From: Marthasterias glacialis
Taxonomy: Eukaryota > Echinodermata > Asteroidea > Forcipulatida > Asteriidae
Assembly (NCBI GenBank): GCA_911728455.2
Contig: OU452226.1
Coordinates: 13,471,938 to 13,535,937 of the forward strand
Direction of reading: 5' to 3'
Length of the DNA stretch: 64,000 nucleotides
The notes under the pieces were generated by a model. That model did no database searches. It saw nothing but the letters and a program-made list of their open reading frames with translations, and had not been told where the DNA came from. A program made the position numbers and the translations under genes. Each line of letters begins with the position of its first letter. The stretch's first letter is position 1. Below are positions 47,862 to 60,382 of this stretch, in pieces.

Positions 47862-48480
47862 GGGAAAAAAAACATGTAGACAAAACTGCTCTGAAAGTTT
47901 ATCTTGTCGTCGCACCATCACGGAGGGAATTATTCTCTGATAATCATCCTCCCACTGGGCAACCTTGCATGGCGTGCTAACAAAACCGACCGGCCTAGAG
48001 ACTGGGCAATATCAGAATGGGGGCAATATAACAACTGAATTGACCTCCCAGTGAATTTCTCATTAAAGAGCTGAGATTTTTTTTAACAGATACGTCCTTC
48101 GACCGCCGATATTTTCCCCCCAAGAGGGATAGCAGATATTTGTGGCCAATGTCAAATTATAACAGGCTTTTAAACTGATGCCTGGGAGAGTGACAGCGCA
48201 GTAATGACGTTGATATTTATCAACTACTTGATGCTTAATCATGATAAACTGGACACCAAATGGTGGGTGGATTCTCCAACCACTCTTCACTATAGCTGTT
48301 TTCAGTTTGTGACAAAACAGTTGTTTGCCGATTCATAAAAACAAGAGCTTTTCCCCAGAAAAAAAATAGTGCACAATCATTTATAAATCCACTTAGGTTG
48401 ACTGTCGACTTAATTTAAAAACCACAATGCGGACTCAAAGCCCAGCAAAAATGATAAAACACTCAGCATGGCCTCCACCA

Positions 48481-48621
48481 AGGATGCCAGTTAGGTTTTT
48501 GACCAGAGCCTGAAAATCCTGCATAGACACCCTCATTCTACATGAAAAAAAGCCTGAACTCAGTCTAGAATTTCACAAGAAAAAGCCTGAATTCAGGCTA
48601 TTGCCTGAAATCTGGCATCCC
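48481..48621. repeat. Weak foldback with AAGCCTGAA repeats
   Basis: AGGATGCCAG and CTGGCATCCCT bound a stretch with GAGCCTGAAAAT, AAGCCTGAACTC, AAGCCTGAATTC and TTGCCTGAAATC. The terminal arms are only about 10 bp. Confidence 0.5.
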
Positions 48622-49230
48622 TGCTCCACTTCTACACTAGCAGAGTCTTTCTCGAAGGCTACATGACAACACAACACGCATGGTTCATTCCATGAAGGCG
48701 GGACACAATTTGTAACAATTTTTCAATATCATCATTTTGGTTAGAAAAGAATGTTGAGTCTAATTTATATTCATCAATCATCACATTTTGTTTGGGTTTT
48801 GAATTTTTTTTATAAAACTTTCAAATCCTTCCCACACCATCTTACCTGATATTTTTTGCTAATCTAAAAAAAAATATAAAAAATCATGGTAGCGATGTAA
48901 CAGAGACACCATGCTTGTAACACATATTTTTCAGTATTACGGACGTAACAAACAATTTTACAATTTCAACAGAAACCTGACGCCAAATCCATAAAGAAAA
49001 AACTTCTTACAAGGGTATTACAGTACACATGCCTGAGAAAATTAAGGATTATATGTCACCACGTAGCATTTTTTGCATTTACACAGGGATGAGAGTGGAT
49101 AAAGATGAAAAATCCACAAAACACCGGTGGAGGGTTTGGTGGCTACCACCAACCACAGCCATAACCCGTATCAATGGCAGCATTCTGTGCTTAAATGTAG
49201 ATGGAGCAAGCTCCTTGGTGTAGTCAAAAT

Positions 49231-49265
49231 ACAGTACATGTACTGTGTAACAGTACATGTACTGT
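49231..49265. repeat. Two tandem 16-bp perfect palindromes
   Basis: ACAGTACATGTACTGT occurs at 49231-49246 and again at 49250-49265, separated by GTA. Each is a perfect palindrome. Confidence 0.95.
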
Positions 49266-51916
49266 GTAAAGGCTTTACAAGAGCCTGAATGTATGTAAAT
49301 GACAAATGAAAAAAAAAAGTAAAACAATTCCACATAAACAATTTTGTAAAATCCAGAAATCCGGGGGGGAAAACGGAGGAATCTCATCGCTGATTTTTAA
49401 CCATAGGTCATTTGGGTTGGTAAGCAGTTTGCAACTTCTCAAACCATTTGGCATGTACAATTTGCAGCCGAAAAAACTCTGAATTATGGTTATTGTATTT
49501 TCAAACAAATCTGCTTGACGCAGAAATAAATTGCCCAAAAAAGCACACAGGGACTATCGACTTAAAGTCCAGTAAATGTGTTTTATATTTTAAATGAGTT
49601 ATATTCAGCATTCTGCAGAGCGTGACGCAGTCAGTACTTTCCACTTTCATCCCTCTGTGTAATAAGCAGGCCCAGGTCTCGTACAAATATACGAGTGCAG
49701 TTATGCCTGCCATGAAATCAATGATAATGACTACCAGGTACTTCAAATGTAAACAAGTGTGACATGGAATGTCTTCCTACTAATCACTGAGCTTTGGTTG
49801 ATCCAAACCCTGCCTTGTTTTCCCCCCTCCATCAGTAGGTTAACTGTAGTCTCCGCATATAAAACAGCCTGGAAAAAGTACTATGACTCGGCCCTTTTTT
49901 ACAGCAGCACAGAAATCTAGTGGATCATGCATAAGGCAGGTGCATGGCTCGGTACAGGTCGCTGTAAACCGCTCAATAAACCAAAGTTAAGAAACCTTTG
50001 GATTATTCAGAGGGGTTAACCGTAGTGTCAATATTACTATTTTGACTTGCACGGACTTGTTGGATTAGTAAGGCTGGACACAGAGGAATTATAACTGTAC
50101 GATTTATTTGGTGAAATGGTTCTTGGGAATTCATGGCGGTATGAACAGGTTACACAATCCATTCTGGAATGCAATATTTCTACACCTGGAGCGAACAAGT
50201 TCAACCATTATGCATGTGTACACGTATGTTGGTAATACCTCTAGATTCACAGAAATGGTGTGGATAAAATTACATGTATATCTGCCACATTTCCGATCAA
50301 CATCATTTCCTGATATTTACAAAACAAACATTGCATGAAATGTAATCATGCACAAAATTTGAGTGTTAATATTGTTTTCCGCTTCAGCGTTAACTACATG
50401 TAAGCCTCATTTGAAGAAGGTACATCAGCTTACATTCGCGATATATTCTTGATACTTACTTTGTAGGTATTTCAAATTTAATTTTCTTGACGAACTGTGC
50501 ATTTAACAGGAAGCACAACAAAGGCTCTTACTGAAAATAATTAGTCACTTAGTATTATTAATTTTTTTGTTTAATTACTCTTAAATTTCAACAACAAAAA
50601 TGGACGGAAAAGGCACGTAACTTTTTCTGTTAATTTGTGATGGATATTTGAGGACTGATTTAACAAAAAAAATGAATAAATAAACAATCATCAAATAAAT
50701 CAACTAAAATTATTTTCAGTGTAAGCCTGCACGTCCATTCAAATGTTGAAACACTTTCAGGTGGTTTCACGTACTTAACAGAAATAACAACCACTGAAAA
50801 AGAAAACGCAAACGTGGCGGCTGCATCGTGGTACCGTTTAATGTTACCTGTCATTTACTAAATGCAGAAAACAATCAGAAGATAGCAACATTCCTGATAC
50901 TAATCCTGAGACTTATACATCGGGGCCAAAATTTCTACCTCCCGACTACAGCAGATACACCTAATAATACAAACGTCTGTGTACATTTACGTAGATGACA
51001 CAACGATGATGGAAATGTAATTGCTGAATTGCTCCAAGGGAAAAAAAAACATCATGCCACCTCGTTATTGATGTTGTCAAAACAATTTCCGCAGTAATGG
51101 AGACAAAAACTGCATAAAGGGAACCGTACAAACAAGTGAAACGTACGGTGCAAGCGGGCACCCGACGCTTCAATAATTTCTCTCGACCTTTTCTTAACAT
51201 CCTCGGCGACTAACAACAAAACTACAACTCGGCTGTTAATTGCAAATGCCTATAACAACATGATACGTACAATTAAACGTGAAATGAAGAAAATTTGTTG
51301 GCTTAAAACTCAAGGTCATGTGTTGTCCAAGTCCACTGCCGTTTGAGTATTGCTTAATTGCTAGACTCGGTGTTGAATACCTTGTTAAGAGCAAACGCTA
51401 ATGAGCATTTAGTGTCCACTGCCCACAAACCACCATCGATGCCACCACTGACCCACTGTGTAAAAAACCTACCTTTTTTTATTTTTTTATTTTTCAGCTT
51501 TTTACATGTTCATACAAGAATTTTACATTTGAAATTGCGATAAATATGCATGGCTACCTTTGCGCATAAGTGAACATTTTCATTTTCACAAACTGACACA
51601 CAGGTTTCATTGTAATGCACGGCACGCACTATGCTCAAATGTGCGCAAAAATGATTTCACGAACTGAACAAACCTTGTGTGTGAAAGGGTGCACGCATAC
51701 ATGCTGTCCTCCGTTTTCACAAAGTTGAAATGTATCACTTTATGAAAACGGAAATAGTCTGCTTTCCTTTTTTCTTTCTTTTCTTTTTGCTGGTTTTTTA
51801 CTGGTACCTACGTGTGTGTCGTTTAATAGTGTCAGTGACGAAACGATGAAGTCTAAGGAACCCTAACAAATGATATCTGGGTTTATAATAGATGTTATTT
51901 TGCATCGGGGATAAAG

Positions 51917-52000
51917 AAAATATTTGTGTTTTTTACCCATACACCAAATGTGTGTTAAGCACTGTATACTCAGTACTTTCTCGAGTCCTGTGAAAAATAT
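51917..52000 (-). mobile_element. SINE family 2, tail fragment
   Basis: TTACCCATACACCAAATGTG and TTAAGCACTGTATACTCAGT match the tail of the SINE at 35040-35251. No tRNA-like head follows. Confidence 0.7.
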
Positions 52001-52979
52001 GCTATTGTACATGTGACTACGCCTACGTTTTGACCCACACCACACCTTGAGTCTGGTTTTTTTTTTGTGTTTTTTTTTACACCAACTTGTGACAGGGGAA
52101 GTGTCTTGCTATATTCAAAAGAAGGTAAAAGGGCTACCAGATATGCGTTACGGGACAGTGTATGTTCAATATGTCAACAAGGGGTGGTGAGATTGTATGA
52201 AAATGAAAAATCCTGAAAATTGGATTTAACAATTTCCTCATTTTAGAGGTTTACAGATAATTTCAAATAGATATCTGAAGGTTTGGTCACAACAAGGGCT
52301 CAGTCTTTTTCCATCTCTGCGATTGCAATTTCACCTCTTTCAAGAAAATCTGAAGGCAATGGGGAGATCAGTGAAAAATCCTGAAAAATCACAAGCCTGG
52401 TCAACCATGGAGACGTCCACAAAAACAATTATCAGAATAAATCTGTCATTAAAAAAAACACCTTTTAATTTTTGGAAATGTGGTGAAGCATTCTTGGGCC
52501 AAGTGTTAATTACTTGAAAATTGCAAATTAAAGTTGTTGTTTTTTTAATCAGTTGGATAAAATAGAGTTTTAGATTTTGAATTACCACCTTAGATACAGA
52601 AAACCTTTACCTCATTCTGGAAGAAGCAAAGTACTATTTAAAAATTGATCAAATTTAACAACTTCAAGTGTGATAAGTCATGAGAGAAATTATTTCTAAA
52701 AGCTCAGTTTGTATGTTAAAAAAAACTTATTGATGTAAAGAAAAAGTTGTAAACTAGCTGTACCGCCAACAGAAAAATAATATTTAAAACTAAAACCAAA
52801 ATAAAAAGAGAAACTTTTGGTAACAAAGTTTGCTTTTTCTTATATTTTTTTTAAAAGTCACGGGTTTAACGACACAGCGAACATTAAAAAAAAAGTATTA
52901 AAAAAATTGTGAAAATTGTCTTACAACTGAGATGCAGCATTCACAGTCAAGGACATGGGTCGTAGAAGACGTGCTGAGT

Positions 52980-53700
52980 AATCCGTTATGCTGTTCCCGA
53001 AATACCTCCCTGGTTGTGACGGCCATTTCGCTCACCCGACCTCCGCCATGGCGATCCTCACGGCTGTGTCCGATGATGCATTCTTGGACCGACCCGACCC
53101 CACTACACCAAGTCTTCTTCTGTTCCCTCAGGATTATGGAGTGGTGGTCCCGCTTATGGCAAGGAGAACAAGTCCTTGCTTAAAGAAGGTGGCCGAGATC
53201 AGCGAACTGAGCAGCCGCACGTTGGGAAATATACAAGGGGGGCACGTGAGTAGGAGCTTCCCTTGTTTCCAAGTCACTTCAAGTCTGACACCAGTTAAAT
53301 TATGTTTGATGATGTCGTCTACGTGTAGAAATGCATTCAGATGAAGCCAGTTCACGTGACTAAATGCTGCACCGATTCAAAATCACTATGGCAGAATTCA
53401 ATACAGCCGGATGGGCTGCACGAAGCCGGGGAAATCTCTCCGTGTTGAAATGACTTGAATTCTGAGATTGGTTAAATTATGTGCACTGATGTTGCTGTAG
53501 TGTAATACACCGAGGCTGGCTACAGGAACGTGGTTGTTTTGTTTACTAGTGAACCGTGAGCAGCATGAGGACGGTACAATCGCTCTCACTCTTCTCTCTC
53601 CGTCTTCCCTTGAGGTGATTGATGCTTGAATTATGCCCAATCATGCCACACTATAGGAATGCATGCAGTCACGGCAACACTGATAAACCAATGCATTACC
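52980..53700. repeat. Ancient tandem repeat, 150-180 bp units
   Basis: TTAAATTATG occurs at 53295 and 53472 and TTGAATTATG at 53626. Each is followed by a GATGTNGT/ATGCCAC-like stretch, a TGTAG/TATAGG box and AATGCATTCAG/AATGCATGCAG (53295 and 53626 units). ACTTCAAGTCTGA and ACTTGAATTCTGA precede the first two. Weaker echoes upstream (GGATTATGGAGTGG near 53132) suggest one or two older units. Confidence 0.6.
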
Positions 53701-54604
53701 TGCCATCACATCAAGCTAATATTATGCAAATAGGCTCCTGGTCATGTGGGCTCATTTCGGTCTGCCGGTTGTCTCTGGGCCTAGATCACCAGCACACTCC
53801 ACGGAGGTGTTTTCTCCACATGTTTGAGCGTGTGGCAGCAACGTCGTCGGAATGACTACACATTAAAGCTGTGATGATCAGCTGACCCTTACCCTCTCCA
53901 GCTCTCCGTCTCATTTTAACATCCACTGCAGCGAGTAATATTCAACCTGATGCATCATCAAGGGGAAAAAGAGGGGGGGGGGGGGTGCACACAACCAGCC
54001 AGGCAAGACCCTGGGTTTGCTCATGGAGACCCCAACTCACGGAGACGTCTTTCCAATCTGCTTAGCCAAACACAGACATGCACAGTGCTTATACTCCATG
54101 CATGGCAGCCAGCCAGAGGGGCAGAAAGTGTGTCGCTAATGGGTCCTCCCAGTAATCAATTCCCACTTTCCACTCGTTTTTTTCCCCTCTTGTTCCTCTC
54201 TTGCGTGCCACAGCAGGCTTCTTGGCTGTCTCCAGCCAGGAGCAGAAGAAATGATGAGGATGTGCACTGGGGGGGGGGGGGTGGATTCTCATCAGCGGGA
54301 AGAGATGATGGGGTCACATGGATGAGGTCACGTACAGGATATGTGTGGGTGAAGTCGGGGCAATTTGTTAAGTGGACTTAATCATTACATCAAGTGAATA
54401 CTGATTACACATCATAATGAGAACAATCTCTATTTGATTAGATCAATGATTACAGCAGACAAATTACATAATCAAACACTTCCATTTGCTCTGCATAACT
54501 AAGTTGTTGTAAAATTGCCATGGATTAGCAACAGCTATGTCCAGAATATTAGCTTTTTAAAGGTGCTTGATATTTCAGCATTTTAATATTCATCATTTCC
54601 ATTA

Positions 54605-54965
54605 AAGCCCCAGCCCAACATAGGTAAACTGACCGTAAATGCTTCCATTCTTTGCACAAATCAAAATATTTGTAATAAAAACCACCTGTTAAAATGTCAG
54701 CTTATTTCATTATTTCATTTGCGAGAAAACGGTTAAAAATGCATCCAGCATTTTTGTTCGCATTCCTATAGGCAGGAGTTTTCGTCTCACTGAGACAAAA
54801 ACTAATTTTGGATCTGATTTAATTTATTATTTAAAAACGATAACACTTCAGGCAGAAATATTTCAGGGAAAGTTTTCTACCATCATTATCTTTATACCAT
54901 GTAAGGTATATGTAAATCTGTGAACATTTATGTTTTTCTTCTTCCCAATGTTGAGCTGAGGCTTT
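54605..54965. mobile_element. TIR element with central hairpin, copy 2
   Basis: Ends AAGCCCCAGCCCAACATAGG and CCCAATGTTGAGCTGAGGCT match the copy at 15376-15674 in inverted orientation. The core hairpin (54777-54803) is retained with one mismatch. Confidence 0.85.
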
Positions 54966-55117
54966 AAGTGAGTTATTAGAATTCGTCTTAGTATAAAGAA
55001 GGGGAATATGTTTCATATCATAGTCTTAAATGAAGGCGCTTTTCATCTAATAAAACTTTAGGCACTATCCTATTTATCTCTTAGATTTTTTTTTTTCAGC
55101 GATGGTGACAATTTTAA

Positions 55118-55233
55118 ATAGAGGGTATGCACAGCCATTTTCCTACAGTAAACTTACGGCCGTTTTGACCTCATTGAGGGCGCTGTTGTAAATGTCTCTA
55201 TGGGACTCATGACATCAGATGCATGAGGTCTAT
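55118..55233. mobile_element. ATAGACCTT-ended MITE, diverged copy 3
   Basis: ATAGAGGGTATGCACAGCCA at the left and GACATCAGATGCATGAGGTC plus TAT at the right match the termini of the copy at 40131-40305. The element is shortened to about 116 bp. Confidence 0.6.
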
Positions 55234-55896
55234 ATGATTCAGAAAACATATAAAGAGATGAAATTCAAACTAAACTTTCTTTAACACCAAAGATGGCAAC
55301 TTTTCAGACGGAAATACGTGTACTTTTGAGAGTGATTGATCAACTTCATACCAAGTAAGTCCTTTGCTAATGATTGAAGCTCTTGTTATAAGAGCACAGC
55401 ATCAGTAAAGGCAACAGCCAAGATGTCTAAGATTTGTTTTTGCAAGATGCTGATCATCATCATTCCCTCCCCCCACCCCCCTCCTCCCACGTGGGAGTGT
55501 TTGAAAAGATGTATTGATCCTGGGATGGTAGGATGAGGACCTGTCCCATAGTGTTATATCCTGACTGCATTTATCCTCAAACGTTGACAGGTTGAATGAT
55601 AAATGACAGGCAGACTGAGAGGCGACCATGTCCCAACCAGACAGATGTACTTTGTTGACGACAATGTCCTCAATAGTCAGAGATTCACAAACAAGATGAA
55701 AATCCGTCCCGGCACCCTCCCCCCCTCAAGACGTTATCAAGATAAAACAGTGCAGTCGATGGACCTTATTAGCGGTCATGACAAATTTCCAGCACGCTCA
55801 AATTCATACACAGCAACTAAATTAGGTCAACAGGATTGAGGTGTAAAACACTGCATTTGGTTTTATGGATCGCTGTTCAATTACAACTCCAGGAGG

Positions 55897-56740
55897 ATGT
55901 TGAACTGGGTTGTATGATATTGGGCAAGATATGAACTGTGCCACAGGGGACAGCACTGAAGAATGACTGAAGATTCTACAGGTTGTTGATGGGGTTACAC
56001 GATATGCCTCAATTATGCATATGGGGCAAATCCAACAACATTGATAATTCTACAGGTTGGTGATGGGGTTACTCTTCATGTCTCAATGATGCATAGAATG
56101 GGACAAGTCTAACAGCTAGGTATGCTACATGTTGGTGATGGGTTACTCTGCATGTCTAAATGATGCATAAGATGGGACAAGTCTAGCATCATGACTGAGT
56201 GCTGTATGGACTGGTGATGGGGTTACTCTTTTTGTCTCAATGATGCATAGAATTGGACAAGTCTAACAGCATTGATAATTCGACAGGTTGGTGATGGGGT
56301 GACTCTTTATGTCTCAATGATGCATAAGATTGGACAAGTCTAACATTATGAAGGAGTATCACATAGGTTGATGATTGGGTTACATCATACATGTATGTTT
56401 CAATTATGCACAGCATGGGAAAAGTCTAACATCACTGAGTATGGTGGTGATGGGGTAACTCTTTCCCACTCAATAATGAACAGCCCAGGTCAAGTGTAAC
56501 TTCAAGACTGAGTATTATTCAGAATAGTGAATGGGTTACTCTTTATATGCCTCAATGATGCATACAATGGGACAAGTCTAACAGCAGTGGTAATTCTACA
56601 GGTTGGTGATGGGGTTACTTCATACATGTACGTCTCAATTATGCACGGCATGGGACAAGTCTAACATCACTGAGTATTCTAGGTCTCAATGATGCACATA
56701 ATGGGACAAGCCAAATCAAGGCTGGGCAGGTTGGTGATGC
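55897..56740. repeat. Tandem array, ~77-bp unit, about 11 diverged copies
   Basis: Each unit contains a TTGGTGATGGGGTTACTC-like block, a GTCTCAATGATGCATA-like block and a TGGGACAAGTCTAACA-like block in that order. Copies start near 55897 (weak), 55974, 56051, 56126, 56205, 56283, 56362, 56437, 56523, 56600 and 56670 (shortened). Units differ by substitutions and small indels. No reading frame crosses the array. Confidence 0.9.
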
Positions 56741-57014
56741 AGTAGATCATCACATCGTATTAACGATTCTGATGCAGGTGACCTAGTTCCCAGATTAGAT
56801 TCTGCAGTCACCTTAATCAAATTCCGGAAACAGTGCTGATTTTAAAGGATGTAATTAGTAATAATTTTCTTGTTCAATGGAAGGCAGAGTTGGCTACACT
56901 TTCAGTGTATTGCTTTTGAGTTTTTCTGTTTTAGGTTTTGGTTTTAAATAAAGTTTTATAATAACCCCCCCCCCCCCAAGTAATGATTTATATAAAGTTA
57001 AATCTTGGAGTGCA

Positions 57015-57192
57015 ATAGACCTTTATCATGGTGTATCCATCTTGTTTTTCTCCCATTCAAATCAATGTAACCAGACCGAGGCTGGAAGGGCACTTAGTCT
57101 GGTTCCTTTTTGAACAATGAACATTAGCATCCGTTACTGTTATTGGATGCAGGGAACATGACCAACATGGTGGCAGCATGATAAAGGTCTAT
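57015..57192. mobile_element. ATAGACCTT-ended MITE, copy 2
   Basis: ATAGACCTTTATCATGGTGT and GCATGATAAAGGTCTAT are the inverted ends of a 178-bp element of the same size as the one at 40131-40305, with an unrelated interior. Confidence 0.85.
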
Positions 57193-58706
57193 AGGCAAAG
57201 ACCAGCAGAGTGAGTCTGACAACTATGCCCTCTGAAGAAAACATCCAGGCAAAACTCACTGTAATTGAAAATGTTGAAACAAAAACACATCCTCTTTGAA
57301 TCAACAACATTGTTTGCTTTGGGGGAAGGGTAGATTGTTATTGGTTAAAAACGACTAGACTGAAAACTCATTCACTGTCTTGGCAAGGTTAACTCTTTGT
57401 GGACAACAAGTTCATATTGATACATTTCTGTCAACAGAGGGCAGTATTGATGAAGAAGTGTTGATGAAGAGCTATCAAGAATGAATGCACTACTTTCTGA
57501 GGCTGCTCTTCATAACTTAACTTCCATAATTGTATTAAAGGTTTTTATTAAAGATGACACAGGTTGTATGCTTAATTACTTGAAGAGACTAGGACCTAAT
57601 TACTGTCTAATCTTAAAGAAACTGTACGGCATCATTAATAAACTAATTTTGAAAACACACAGATTAATTTGAAAGCTCCCCGAGTGTGAAACAACCAATT
57701 ACTGTAAAAAATGTTTCTGCCACGAGTCCTCTTGCCACTGAATCACAATGCAATAGGAATAGGTGTCTGAAACACCAATTTATTTTGTCATTCAACCTGA
57801 ATGTTTGGAAAGCAAACACATTTCTGCCCTGAGGGATCAAACCGTCCTGGAAGGAATGGAAAATCCACACGATAAAGGAGAGGATCTGGGTGGATCTAAA
57901 ACGGATTTCAAACTATCTCCAACAATATGCAAACGAATGAACAATATAACAACAGGAAGGGTGTCAACCCATGAAGGTTCCCTTCCCACAGCTCCACCTT
58001 CAGCTCCCGCTTGGCTATGCCAAGAATCTAGTCTTAAATATTGTCTCCAAAAATATATATATATATATAACCAATTATGTCCAAGGTGTGAGAAAATGCA
58101 AACTCAGCCCCAGGGTTTTTACTAACCCATAAAGGTCCATCTTGTGGTTGCATAGATGGTTTTATCATCTCAATAAACCATGCAGGGATTTTCCTTATAC
58201 CTGATTGGGCAACACTTTTCATCAATTTCAAGGCGATTGATTGATGTTTGATCGGCAGGGTTGGAGGTACACACTATCAGCCGCTATTGGTTCAGCGATG
58301 CAGCACAGGCAGTGATTAAAGACGCAGAGTCAGATATTGGGCGATACCTGTCTAGTTATCGGCAAGGCGACAGCTTGCGAGCGGCGGAATTAAGGTGTGG
58401 AAAAACGGAACACCTTAGCTCATCGGAGTCTGAGCAGCGGCGTTGTGAGCGCTAGAATTAACAGTCTTTTATTGATTCTAGCCCTGTAGGAATGATCCCT
58501 CTTGGCTGAATGGTGTAAATTAAAGCCTAGGCTAGCTCTCAAGGCAAGGATAGATCTACATTCAAACCTCTGACATCAAGCATAAAATCTGCTTAATAAA
58601 CACCCCAATCCAGGGAACCCTATGCTGCTTCACAATATTTCCCTGCCATCTTTATTACGTTTACTGGACAACTTGCCTGGAATTAATCTCAGCGCCATTT
58701 CTACAC

Positions 58707-58710
<4 letters not shown>

Positions 58711-58755
<45 letters not shown>
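58711..58755. repeat. (GA)n microsatellite
   Basis: About 22 uninterrupted GA units. Confidence 0.97.
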
Positions 58756-58758
<3 letters not shown>

Positions 58759-59276
58759 GAAAATGTCTGGGCAGTCAAGCAAAGCAAATAGGGCTTTAGA
58801 ATGCTGGAATCCCACCGGGAATCAAGAATAATGCTCTGCTATATAAAATTGACACAGGCTAGCTGTTAATGGACAAAAGCCGATTAAACAGGACAACATT
58901 TCACTTGCAGAAACATTTCACTTGCACAAACATTTCTGTGTGTTTTGTTCTTTTTTTCTTCTGCGGTTTTGATTTCAAACCTGTGGGTTTGTGGTTTAGC
59001 TTCAGTTTCAATTGCATCTAGAGCTTTCACAGTTCAACGGGGATTGAGGCTACATCTTACTTTCAGATTTCAGACATTGCTTCTAAATAGATGTAATTTA
59101 CGAGCAGTTTAAATTTAATCATGAATAGAAGGTTTCCAAGGAATATTAACAACCACTTTGGGTTGTTAAAACGTTATCAGAGGGTATAATGAATTGAGAT
59201 GACTTATTCAGACTTTGTAGGAGCTGACAAGAAAACAGGCAAATTTAATTTCAGTTCAAAAGAACAACACCGATTT

Positions 59277-59647
59277 AAAGGCACGATACAGGATTGGTAA
59301 AACTGACAGTGTAGTGTTCTTACCTTGTCTGAATTTAATATATACATGAAGAAAAAAAAACCTGTGAAAATTTGGGCTCAATCCGTCGTCTGAGACAAGA
59401 GAAAATAGTGAAAAAACATGCACACTTTTCAAAATGTAAATAAATTTTCCTTAACTTCAGTTAATACAACCGAAATCAGCTGCATTTTTTAGGTTTTCAG
59501 ATACAGTTTTCTTGAATATGACAGCATTTCAGGGGGAAATGTTTCACAGAAAAATTAGTTTTGCTATTAAATTCCTAAACAGTGAGCTTTCAGACTGAAA
59601 CTAAACAATAATGTTTTTTATCCTTACCATTCCTGCTCAGTGCCTTT
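59277..59647. mobile_element. AAAGGCAC-ended TIR element
   Basis: TTAAAGGCACGATACAGGAT and TTCCTGCTCAGTGCCTTTAA are inverted ends with TTAA at each edge. It lies 180 bp from the AAAGGCAGGG element and shares the first seven terminal bases, but the interior differs. Confidence 0.75.
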
Positions 59648-59825
59648 AACTTTACAGTTAGCAGTATAAAAAATCAATTTAACTGCTACAAAGTTTAGCC
59701 TTTGAACAAGTTCATTTGAATGAAGCAGCACTCAGAACATCTGTTCTTTCAACGCTTCCGTAGCGTGGGAAAGGCAGATTTAGTTCCAATATCAAAGGAT
59801 GTGGCAGGAAACTGAATCATTTTCC

Positions 59826-60382
59826 TAAAGGCAGGGTATACCTTTGATGTTTGGAACCGTCTGTTTGTTTCAATCCTATATAATGGGAGACTTTTGAGAC
59901 GTTGGCGGCACTAAACACAACAAAAGTCCTTTTTGACAGTTCTGAGCATGCGCCCATATGCTCAGTATTGCGCTCATAGGTCTTAGCATGCGTAACACTA
60001 ATGAGAAATTGTGCAAATAGACCGTCCAAAAGCCTACCATTGTAGATATATACCATAAAACTAACCTCTGAAAATTTTGTTTCAAAAGATGTTAGCGTTC
60101 TTGAGATATTGGCGAAAATCTGGAGCGCTTGTTTCCACGCAGAAGAATCCGAAAGTGCTGAAACTGCATGTTTTTCATTACGTGATAAAGGCTTCATGCC
60201 TGAAACCTTTCTCAGATTCAAATATTTTAGCGAGAAATCACCTCTTTCGCAAAAACTACGTTACTTCAAAGGGAGTCGTTTCTCACAATGTTTTATACTA
60301 TCAACAGCTCTCCTTTGCTCCTTACCAAGTTTTTACGGTCATTTATTTTTGGAGTACTTACCAAAAGTATCCCCTGCCTTTA
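59826..60382. mobile_element. AAAGGCAGGG-ended TIR element, copy 2
   Basis: TAAAGGCAGGGTATACCTTT and AAAAGTATCCCCTGCCTTTA are the ends. The body matches 46964-47324 in inverted orientation, plus an extra segment of about 190 bp with two GCATGCG-type motifs and GCTCA repeats (59940-59995). Confidence 0.82.

Larger units (their letters stand above)
47325..52979. other. No gene seen; mostly unique AT-rich DNA
   Basis: Apart from the weak foldback, twin palindromes and a SINE tail fragment, I see nothing with coding or structural signal. Two GTCCACTGCC motifs at about 51337 and 51417 are 80 bp apart. Confidence 0.4.

Noticed and set aside
53842..53935. Possible extra coiled-coil exon on the minus strand (acceptor CGCTGCAG near 53928, donor GTAAGG near 53890)
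   Set aside because: Only one short open frame (DVKMRRRAGE) and its phase does not fit the known next exon at 25424 without an additional unseen exon.
55897..56740. CRISPR array
   Set aside because: The repeats are long, diverged and contiguous with no unique spacers, in a eukaryotic context.
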